Part shown: positions 50,606-56,605 of the stretch, one piece after another
Layout of the letters: every line of letters begins with the position of its first letter
How positions within the stretch are numbered: position 1 is the stretch's first letter
Notes under the pieces: generated by a model
Database searches by the model: none
What the model saw: the letters and a program-made list of their open reading frames with translations, nothing else
Told to the model about the DNA's origin: nothing
Source of the DNA: Candidatus Poseidoniaceae archaeon
GTDB taxonomy: Archaea > Thermoplasmatota > Poseidoniia > Poseidoniales > Poseidoniaceae
Length of the DNA: 56,605 bases
Direction of reading: 5' to 3'
Assembly: GCA_028353405.1 (NCBI GenBank)
Contig: JAOMOG010000008.1
Coordinates: forward strand, 1 to 56,605
Made by a program: the position numbers and the translations under genes

Positions 50606-52647
50606 CACTCTATCACTTTTTGAATCGCTACTCGTAATAATGCGCTAACCTGCTGACCATCTGCTCCAGCAGCAGCCTGCATTACAATTCCCATCAATGG
50701 ACCCATAGCACCCATGCCTCTTTCTTTAACAAAGTCAATTCTTTGGGCAATTATTGAATCTACTACCGAAGCCAAATCTGCAATATCTGCAGGTTTGTAT
50801 CCATTATTTTCAGCGTATTCGGCAATCTCTTCAAGTGTCGGATTTGAACCTATGAATGTTGTAACGATCTCATTCATAGATTCGCGTGAAAGATGTCCTG
50901 CTTCCTTTGCCCGTAGTACATTAGCCAATAATTGAGGATTTACAGTATCATTTTCCAAAATCAATGTAGCTAGCCCCTTGTGTGGTAAATCACTAATATT
51001 GTCCACAAAAATATCATCCAATTGCCTTGCAATTATTTGTTTAGATTGGTCTTGTGAAATCTCAAACTGTTGCATTCTGATATTCCGTTCATCATCACTC
51101 ATCGGTAAATTATCAATAATATTGTGCCACTCTTCGTTAGATAGAGAGAAGGATGGAATATCTGTTTCCGGATACATTCTAGCACCACCTGGAAGCGGTC
51201 TCATCGGAGAGGTTGTACCATCTTCAGGAGCCCCTTTTTTGATTACTACATTGCGTACTTCTTGTGGAATCCGGTGCCACGCTAAACGTGCCCTGTGAAG
51301 GACGCTTTCAAGTGCTAATTCTGCTTGCCAACGAGGTGCTAAACACAAGATGAATGCATCTGAATCTGCAAGTTTCAGCTCACTACGAACTTGTTCTACT
51401 TGTTCTGCCTCGACTCCATAGGCTGGTAACTCATCCGAATGGAATACGCCTTTGACACCTGCTTGCTTTGCCGCACCAGCAAGTTCACGGCCGAGACGCG
51501 GTAGTTGAGAACCGCCATTATCCATTTGTTTTGTTCCTATCTTTCCGGCGAGGTTTGCAAGTGGTAATGCCATCATTACACTGCCATTGGATAAACCATT
51601 GACGACCATTTTGGAGGTACATTGTGTAAAACAATTTGTAACATCATGCAAATCTAATGGTAATAATTGTGCAACTGCTGCTGATACTTGAGATTCTATT
51701 GCCAAATCTGTAGTTCTCCTATCAGGAGTTAGTAATGGTAGATTCATTGAACTCCTCAATTCATTTGTAAGGCGATAAAAATGTAATTGCCTTGCCATTT
51801 CAAGACTAATTATTCTTGGAATCCAAGATAAATCCTGACAGCCTTTGATTTCAACTCTATCACCGCACATCAATGAGACATTGAGGTCTTGACGGATTGA
51901 ACCCAATCCGCGGCGAACTCTTCTTGTTTGACGTAACACTCTTCCCAAAGCAATTGCAGTTTCCTTTGCATGTTGTGGTGAAGTGATATCTGGAGCTGTT
52001 GCGATCTCGATTAAAGGTAGACCAAGGCGGTCGAGATTGTAAATAACATTTTCACCCTCAGTAGTCATTTCAGTTTCTAACTTACGTGCAGAATCTTCTT
52101 CAAGACATAGTAAATCAATTCCCACTGGACCTGTTTCAGTAGATAGTACTCCATCGGTTGAAATCAGGGAAGTTCGTTGGAATCCACTTGTATTGGAGCC
52201 GTCAACCACTGTCTTGCGCATGGTTTGAATTAACGATACTGGCTTTGCTTGAAGTAATGCTGAGACTGTTAATGAGATATCTATTGCATCTTGGTCATGC
52301 GGTAAAGGAGGTTGCTCATCCAATTCTATCAAACCAGCATTAGGTGATTGAACATAGGTAAATGAACGATTTCTGAGGGATTCAAATCGTGCTGCGACAT
52401 CTATTTTTCCGCCTTCCCCCTTACCTGCTCTAAGTCTGCGGTTATAGCGCGGCCAGTCTTCGGGAACTGTATCTATTGTAACATCATATAGTTCGCCTTT
52501 TTGACGTGAATGAAGTTTTCCGGTTGCCAATTGTTGATGGACTTCTATACCACACATGAAACCTAAAATCTCTGGGTTCAAAGCATCAGCATCAGCAATT
52601 TCGCCAACTGGCTGCTCTGTGAATGTCTCCCCCATAACAAAGCCCAT
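50605..52647 (-). CDS. gatE: Glutamyl-tRNA(Gln) amidotransferase subunit E
   Basis: 680 residues from the ATG at 52647, preceded by GGTGAG; ATGs at 52662 and 52635 are possible. GatB/GatE kinase domain: CGIEVHQQLATGKLHSRQ, RSFTYVQSPNAGLIELDEQ, RKTVVDGSNTSGFQRT, ICLEEDSAR-like LLCLEEDSARKLE, and RLGLPLIEIATAPD. A GAD insertion (AAKQAGVKGVFHSDELPAYG) distinguishes GatE from GatB. The C-terminal ~150 residues are the tRNA-binding YqeY/helical domain. With GatD it converts Glu-tRNA(Gln) to Gln-tRNA(Gln), the archaeal route; gatD is not in the window. It follows mcm by 45 bases. Confidence 0.94.
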   Translation of the reverse strand: MGFVMGETFTEQPVGEIADADALNPEILGFMCGIEVHQQLATGKLHSRQKGELYDVTIDTVPEDWPRYNRRLRAGKGEGGKIDVAARFESLRNRSFTYVQSPNAGLIELDEQPPLPHDQDAIDISLTVSALLQAKPVSLIQTMRKTVVDGSNTSGFQRTSLISTDGVLSTETGPVGIDLLCLEEDSARKLETEMTTEGENVIYNLDRLGLPLIEIATAPDITSPQHAKETAIALGRVLRQTRRVRRGLGSIRQDLNVSLMCGDRVEIKGCQDLSWIPRIISLEMARQLHFYRLTNELRSSMNLPLLTPDRRTTDLAIESQVSAAVAQLLPLDLHDVTNCFTQCTSKMVVNGLSNGSVMMALPLANLAGKIGTKQMDNGGSQLPRLGRELAGAAKQAGVKGVFHSDELPAYGVEAEQVEQVRSELKLADSDAFILCLAPRWQAELALESVLHRARLAWHRIPQEVRNVVIKKGAPEDGTTSPMRPLPGGARMYPETDIPSFSLSNEEWHNIIDNLPMSDDERNIRMQQFEISQDQSKQIIARQLDDIFVDNISDLPHKGLATLILENDTVNPQLLANVLRAKEAGHLSRESMNEIVTTFIGSNPTLEEIAEYAENNGYKPADIADLASVVDSIIAQRIDFVKERGMGAMGPLMGIVMQAAAGADGQQVSALLRVAIQKVIE

Positions 52648-52692
52648 GCACTCACCCTTCATCAGTCAAGCGATTGATATTACCAGAATCGC

Positions 52693-54822
52693 TCAAACAA
52701 TTGACAATGTTCCATCCACAAGTGATGGGCGCATCAATGTACCACTTAGAACCAATTTTTCAATTATGGTTTCTGCATTATTTCTATCGATTCCTACTTT
52801 TTCTGCTTCATTATACACATCTAATGAATTTGCGATTCCATCGCCATCATTCTGTAGTCTTGAAACAATATCTCGAATCGCCCTCTCCTTATTACGAACC
52901 GAACCTTTCTTTCCAGCATACGTTGAGGTCTCATCATAATTTTCACCCATTAATGCATATCGCCATAAGCTAGTGAGAGTAATCGCTCTTTCAGCATCCT
53001 CTACTGTTGCATCTTGAGATAAACGAATTCTTGCACTCGCCTCTGCCAATCTTGCTAACGCTTCAAGTGAACGAGCTGTGATCGAAACGCTATCGCTTGA
53101 ATTGCCGCCTTTTTTCCTGGTTTCGATGTAAAACTTGACGATTAGGTCTCTCGCTTCAGTTGTTAAATTAGGATGGACTGTTCTCTTGGCATGGGCGATG
53201 TATTTGCGGATTAAATCTCTTGGCAATGTCTCTGTATCGTCTGATGATATTTTCAATTCTGCTGATGATTTAGACGGGTCTGATGCACTACCTTCATTGA
53301 CTAACAATTCACTGACACCACGTAATCTATTTTTGATGATGTGATTAGCAATTTTAGCGTCTTTGTTTTCGTCTGCATCATCGGTTAACAACCAAATTAC
53401 ATCAAAACGAGAAACCAAAGGTGGAGTCAAATTGATTTGCGCCGTAAAGGGAATCTCTGAAACCGGTTCAAACTTACCTTTCTTTGGATTTGCCGCTGCT
53501 AAAATCGCACATCTAGTTCGCAGACTTGCATTTATTCCTGCCTTTGAAATAGAGATTCTTTGTTGTTCCATCGCTTCGTGCATACTCGACCTATCGCCCT
53601 CATTCATCTTGTCGAATTCGTCGATTGCAGCAAGACCCAAATCTGCTAGAACCAATGCACCGGCCTCTAATGTCCATCTTCCATCAGCCGATGGGTCTTG
53701 GACCGCAGCGGCTGTTAAACCTGCAGCGGATGCTGATTGTCCTGACGTGAAACGCCCTCTTGGAGAAAGTTTTGACATGTAATTGAGTAATTGAGATTTA
53801 GCAACCCCGGGGTCACCCATTAGCAGAATGTGAATATCTCCACGGTTTCTTGTACCATCTTCATTTAATCTAGCTACTCCACCAAATAATTGTAACATTA
53901 AAGATCCCTTTATTTCATCCATACCGAAAATTGAGGGAGCGATACTGTTGGTGAAGAGTTTGTATATGTCTGGGCGTCTTGCTAGTTCTTTGATCTCCAA
54001 CTCTTCATCTTGGGTAATAGAAATCTCTTCTAGTGGAATATTTTGCCTTTCCAATGATTGAATTCGTAAAAATATGTCAAACACAGGGGTATCTTTTCCA
54101 CCTTTTCTCTGAGAGCGTATGAAGAGAACTCCGTTTGCTTTTACTCGGTCACCTGGATTCAACTTTCCTGCAAGGTCGTGTTCACCGATACAGACTATTC
54201 TTTCTGGTTGAATCCCACCCTTCATCTGTTCAGGCAATTCTTGTAATTCGATAAATTGAGAATTAATCAATATCGATTCTTTATGATTCAAGACAAATCG
54301 GGTTAGGCGTTTTGCTCTTCCGCAACCACCTGTAATTTGTTCACATTCAATTGGTTCTATCAATTCCTGTTCATTTGGTTGATTGATGACCATAGAATGC
54401 TGACACGCCACACACTCAAACACTGCAGAGTAAATACGCGGTCTAACACCTGAGATTTTTGTTACTACTGAATCAAGTGCTAACATTTGACCAATATCAT
54501 CGGCTCGTAGTTGTGACACAGTGCGAACTTGGTCACTCGGAAGATGGATTATGCGGACAAAGGGGTACATTGCTGCTCCACCTGCATCGATTAGGAATTG
54601 GCGAAGTGCCTGATTTACTGCATGGAAATGGAGATCTGGGTTTTTGACAATATCATTGGCAAATTCCGTATCGAATCCTTCTATTATACGATATGAGACC
54701 TCCAAAGACTGTTCATCTGGCCATGTCTGTGCCAAATTGTGAACTGCTTCCGAGAAGTAGTCTTGGATGAGGGAAGTCCAACGCGCTGGTAAGTCAAATT
54801 CTTGTAACATTTTGAACACCAT
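52693..54822 (-). CDS. mcm: MCM replicative helicase
   Basis: 709 residues (ATG 54822; ATG 54810 also possible). The N-terminal part has a zinc-binding CVACQHS ... CEQITGGCG region and the OB-fold. The AAA+ core shows Walker A GDPGVAKSQLL, LEAGALVLADLGLAAIDEFDKM with Walker B, the sensor 1 AAANPKKGKF, and the arginine finger PPLVSRFD. The C-terminal ~80 residues form a winged-helix domain. No intein is present. It unwinds DNA at replication forks as a hexamer. It heads a minus-strand unit with gatE; the gap before it contains ORB-like repeats. Confidence 0.96.
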   Translation of the reverse strand: MVFKMLQEFDLPARWTSLIQDYFSEAVHNLAQTWPDEQSLEVSYRIIEGFDTEFANDIVKNPDLHFHAVNQALRQFLIDAGGAAMYPFVRIIHLPSDQVRTVSQLRADDIGQMLALDSVVTKISGVRPRIYSAVFECVACQHSMVINQPNEQELIEPIECEQITGGCGRAKRLTRFVLNHKESILINSQFIELQELPEQMKGGIQPERIVCIGEHDLAGKLNPGDRVKANGVLFIRSQRKGGKDTPVFDIFLRIQSLERQNIPLEEISITQDEELEIKELARRPDIYKLFTNSIAPSIFGMDEIKGSLMLQLFGGVARLNEDGTRNRGDIHILLMGDPGVAKSQLLNYMSKLSPRGRFTSGQSASAAGLTAAAVQDPSADGRWTLEAGALVLADLGLAAIDEFDKMNEGDRSSMHEAMEQQRISISKAGINASLRTRCAILAAANPKKGKFEPVSEIPFTAQINLTPPLVSRFDVIWLLTDDADENKDAKIANHIIKNRLRGVSELLVNEGSASDPSKSSAELKISSDDTETLPRDLIRKYIAHAKRTVHPNLTTEARDLIVKFYIETRKKGGNSSDSVSITARSLEALARLAEASARIRLSQDATVEDAERAITLTSLWRYALMGENYDETSTYAGKKGSVRNKERAIRDIVSRLQNDGDGIANSLDVYNEAEKVGIDRNNAETIIEKLVLSGTLMRPSLVDGTLSIV

Positions 54823-54894
54823 TTGCGATAGATTGTACTACCCGACTAATCGCATGTGAAGTCAACAGTTTATGATGATTAATGTTGAGAATCT

Positions 54895-54970
54895 ACACCC
54901 CTTGGTTTCCACTGCAAATAGAAAGCGGGCAACAGGTAAACAATAGCAGTGGAAATTTACTACCACTGCA
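54895..54970. other. ORB-like repeats: candidate Orc1/Cdc6 binding cluster
   Basis: Three CAGTGG-containing elements lie within 75 bases. The first, read on the minus strand (54898-54915), is GCAGTGGAAACCAAGGGG, which matches the core CAGTGGAAAC and the G-tract of archaeal origin recognition boxes. The second (54946-54955, plus) is GCAGTGGAAA and forms a perfect 10-base inverted repeat with the first. The third (54963-54969, minus) is GCAGTGG, weaker. Archaeal Orc1/Cdc6 proteins bind such boxes in opposed orientation. No clear AT-rich unwinding element lies between them, and no orc1/cdc6 gene is in the window. Confidence 0.45.
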
Positions 54971-54993
54971 CGAATGCCGATGATGAAATTCTA

Positions 54994-55001
54994 GTTTTTA
55001 T
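54994..55001 (+). promoter_or_regulatory. TATA-like promoter of the esterase gene
   Basis: GTTTTTAT, about 25 bases before the predicted transcript start near 55020. Confidence 0.45.
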
Positions 55002-55036
55002 CAGCAACCGATTAGCCCATGTGTGTGTTCATCTAC

Positions 55037-55045
55037 GGAGGTGAT
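55037..55045 (+). promoter_or_regulatory. Shine-Dalgarno site deciding the esterase start
   Basis: GGAGGTGAT directly before the ATG at 55046. It favours this start over the ATG at 55019, which would otherwise be read as leaderless. Confidence 0.75.
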
Positions 55046-56077
55046 ATGCCGGAGCATAATTTCACTCCTCTTAGCGGCCGAATGGAGAGGTTTTCAGTAG
55101 ATTCAGAATTACTGCAAAACCGCCTCGGAGATCCTACTCTCAGGGAGATTTTAGTACACATCCCACATCAAGCGAAAGTGGCAATGGAGAGGGGGGAATT
55201 GATTCCGGTTATCATCTATCTTGCACCATTTACATCTTCTGGACCACAACGCGCTGGATGGAAGGCTTTTGCTGAAACATTGCCACAGCGCCATGAAAGA
55301 CTTATTTCTGAAGGCAAAATGAAACCAACTATTCTTGTATTCCCTGACACCTTTACCAGCCTTGGTGGCAATCAATTTGTTGACTCTCCAATAATGGGTA
55401 AGTGGTCAAGTTGGCTATCTCAATGTTTGAAACCTGAAATCTCTAAACGTTATTCTACTAACGGAAAATTCGCCTTGGTCGGCAAATCATCCGGTGGCTA
55501 TGGGGCATTGTATAATGCCATGACACAATCCAATGTTTGGTCTGCTGTCGCCAGTCATTCTGGAGACGTAGGTTTTGACCTGATGTACAAGCCTACTTTT
55601 GCTGAAACAATTACTCATATAGCGAAACATGGAAGTGCTGCTAAATATGTAGAAAGTGTTGTTCAAGCCGGATCTTTATCCGGTGCTGATTTCCACTCGT
55701 TGATGATGTGTGCACTAGCAGCATCTTATGATCCTAAATCTGTAACTTCAGACAACCCTCTCGGAATTACTCTACCCGTATCATTTGACAAATGTCTAAT
55801 CGATGAGCAGTCTTGGAATAATTGGTTGCAGTTTGACCCATTAACGCTAGTTGAAAATGCTTCACAGAACTTACAGGGGCTAAGTGCGTTATACATCGAC
55901 TGTGGTAATCGAGACCAATATCACATCCAATATGGTTCTCGTAGTTTGGTTGGACGCTTGTCCGACCTAGGAATTGACCATCAATGGCAAGAATTTGTTG
56001 GTACTCATTCCTCTATTGATTACCGCTTAGATACCTCACTCCCTATACTTTCAAATGCCTTATATCAAGAAAATTAG
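55046..56077 (+). CDS. Alpha/beta hydrolase, esterase D-like
   Basis: 343 residues from the ATG at 55046. An esterase-family alpha/beta hydrolase: VIIYLAPFTSSG and GWKAFAETL near the start, ILVFPDTFTSLGGNQFVDSPIMGKW-type oxyanion segment in two pieces, nucleophile motif GKSSGGYGALYNAM (Ser in G-x-S-x-G), acid in LYIDCGNRDQYH, and the catalytic His in GTHSSIDYRLDTSLP. The overall scheme is that of the esterase D/antigen 85 group. No signal peptide; cytoplasmic. Substrate (ester or S-formylglutathione-like thioester) cannot be read from sequence. Confidence 0.85.
   Translation: MPEHNFTPLSGRMERFSVDSELLQNRLGDPTLREILVHIPHQAKVAMERGELIPVIIYLAPFTSSGPQRAGWKAFAETLPQRHERLISEGKMKPTILVFPDTFTSLGGNQFVDSPIMGKWSSWLSQCLKPEISKRYSTNGKFALVGKSSGGYGALYNAMTQSNVWSAVASHSGDVGFDLMYKPTFAETITHIAKHGSAAKYVESVVQAGSLSGADFHSLMMCALAASYDPKSVTSDNPLGITLPVSFDKCLIDEQSWNNWLQFDPLTLVENASQNLQGLSALYIDCGNRDQYHIQYGSRSLVGRLSDLGIDHQWQEFVGTHSSIDYRLDTSLPILSNALYQEN
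56060..56065 (+). promoter_or_regulatory. TATA-like promoter of purM
   Basis: TTATAT, overlapping the last esterase codons, about 60 bases before the purM ATG; a short leader is predicted. Confidence 0.4.
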
Positions 56078-56121
56078 AGTAATTCATCAAGCGCATGGTT
56101 CTTCAAACCCCTTGCTTTGGA

Positions 56122-56605
56122 ATGGTTATGGACGAGCCAATGGACTATGCTAGCGCAGGTGTCGATATTGACCTTGAAGGTTCAGCAGTCGCTTCTTTAA
56201 TCGGTGCATTGGGCAAATCGGTTCGCAAAGCCGGAACTCCAGGAGCTCCAGTTGACTTACCCGGGGGTTTCGGAGGACTAATCGAGTTTGGAGATAATCT
56301 TCTTGCTTTGGCTACTGATGGTGTCGGTAGCAAATTACAAATTGCTAGCGCATTAAATCAATGGGCCGGAGTTGGTATTGATTGCATGGCTATGAACGTC
56401 AATGATCTACTCTGCGTAGGTGCTGAACCAATCGCTTTTGTTGACTATGTTGCAGTACCAAAACCTGATCCAGAAACACACGCTGCTTTAGGAGCATCTT
56501 TGGCTGAAGCTTGCCGTTTAGCAAGAGTAACTCTCGCTGGTGGAGAAACTGCATCACTACCTGGAATCGTTACTGAATTAGATATGTCTGGAACTGCCCT
56601 GGGAT
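56122..56605 (+). CDS. purM: Phosphoribosylformylglycinamidine cyclo-ligase (PurM), N-terminal part
   Basis: About 161 codons, open at the window end. The reading frame begins at ATG 56122 (ATGs at 56128 and 56140 are possible) and has DYASAGVDIDLEGSAVASLI, GGFGGLIEFGDNLLALATDG, VGSKLQIA, and CMAMNVNDLLCVGAEPIAFVDY, all typical of PurM, and LAGGETASLPG further on. It closes the imidazole ring to give aminoimidazole ribonucleotide using ATP. Truncated only by the window, not by mutation. Confidence 0.93.
   Translation, partial: MVMDEPMDYASAGVDIDLEGSAVASLIGALGKSVRKAGTPGAPVDLPGGFGGLIEFGDNLLALATDGVGSKLQIASALNQWAGVGIDCMAMNVNDLLCVGAEPIAFVDYVAVPKPDPETHAALGASLAEACRLARVTLAGGETASLPGIVTELDMSGTALG

Noticed and set aside
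1-56605. CRISPR array, transposon, prophage, rRNA or tRNA gene
   Set aside because: No regularly spaced direct repeats, transposase or integrase motifs, and no cloverleaf-like sequence seen in the few intergenic gaps. A covariance-model scan would be needed to exclude small RNAs fully.

Overview
The window reads as a compact archaeal chromosome segment, most likely from an uncultivated marine planktonic euryarchaeon of the Marine Group II (Poseidoniales, Thermoplasmatota) type. The archaeal assignment rests on an MCM helicase, a TFB with a zinc ribbon, GatE, Pth2-type peptidyl-tRNA hydrolases, an archaeosine radical-SAM enzyme, an archaeal-type YchF and a short phosphatidylserine-decarboxylase-like enzyme. 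The lineage is my inference from low GC, near-zero intergenic space, large secreted propeller proteins and the mix of bacterial-type and archaeal genes; no rRNA is present to settle it. Both leaderless promoters (TATA-like box about 25 bases before the ATG) and strong Shine-Dalgarno sites (GGAGGTG) are visible.

Layout. 1-5.5 kb: mostly minus strand, with a secreted protein cut by the window edge, a DHH phosphoesterase, a convergent Ap4A-type Nudix hydrolase, a cobalamin adenosyltransferase with a DUF2203 partner, small membrane proteins and an RlmH-type rRNA methyltransferase. 5.6-7.5 kb: a plus-strand trio (unknown, GST/mPGES2-like, formylglycine-enzyme-like membrane protein) abutting a MaeB malic enzyme-phosphotransacetylase. 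10-21.8 kb: a 2761-residue surface propeller/FnIII protein translationally linked to PabC, followed by a PabB-PabA fusion (para-aminobenzoate for folate-type cofactors) and a zinc-ribbon membrane protein. 21.8-30.7 kb: minus strand, with PAP2 phosphatase, YchF, a heme-copper-oxidase-like membrane protein that has lost its ligands and gained EF-hands and a SAP domain, a small membrane partner, RaSEA, an archaetidylserine decarboxylase, a coiled-coil protein and an M20 peptidase. 31.4-40.3 kb: an AddB-AddA helicase-nuclease operon with a previously uncalled 56-residue DUF6356-like membrane protein at its end. 40.8-47.3 kb: divergent TFB, secreted thioredoxin-like protein, an 809-residue orphan with a zinc knuckle, threonine aldolase and a class II glutamine amidotransferase. 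47.3-54.8 kb: one long minus-strand unit mcm-gatE-(propeller+DUF4430)-(ECF S component)-pth2-pth2. 55-56.6 kb: an esterase and the start of purM.

Functional links. The DUF4430 surface protein and the CbrT-like ECF S component look like a cobalamin capture and uptake pair, and the cobalamin adenosyltransferase at 2.5 kb would use the product. Pab genes, RaSEA and Asd cover cofactor, tRNA and lipid synthesis. AddBA supplies double-strand-break resection. Origin-recognition-box-like repeats lie in the mcm-esterase intergenic gap.

The most unusual items are the ligand-less oxidase-like EF-hand/SAP protein, the B12 capture pair, the ORB-like repeats beside mcm, the double iron-sulfur AddAB, and the 809-residue orphan. 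I see no CRISPR array, rRNA, tRNA, transposase or integrase.
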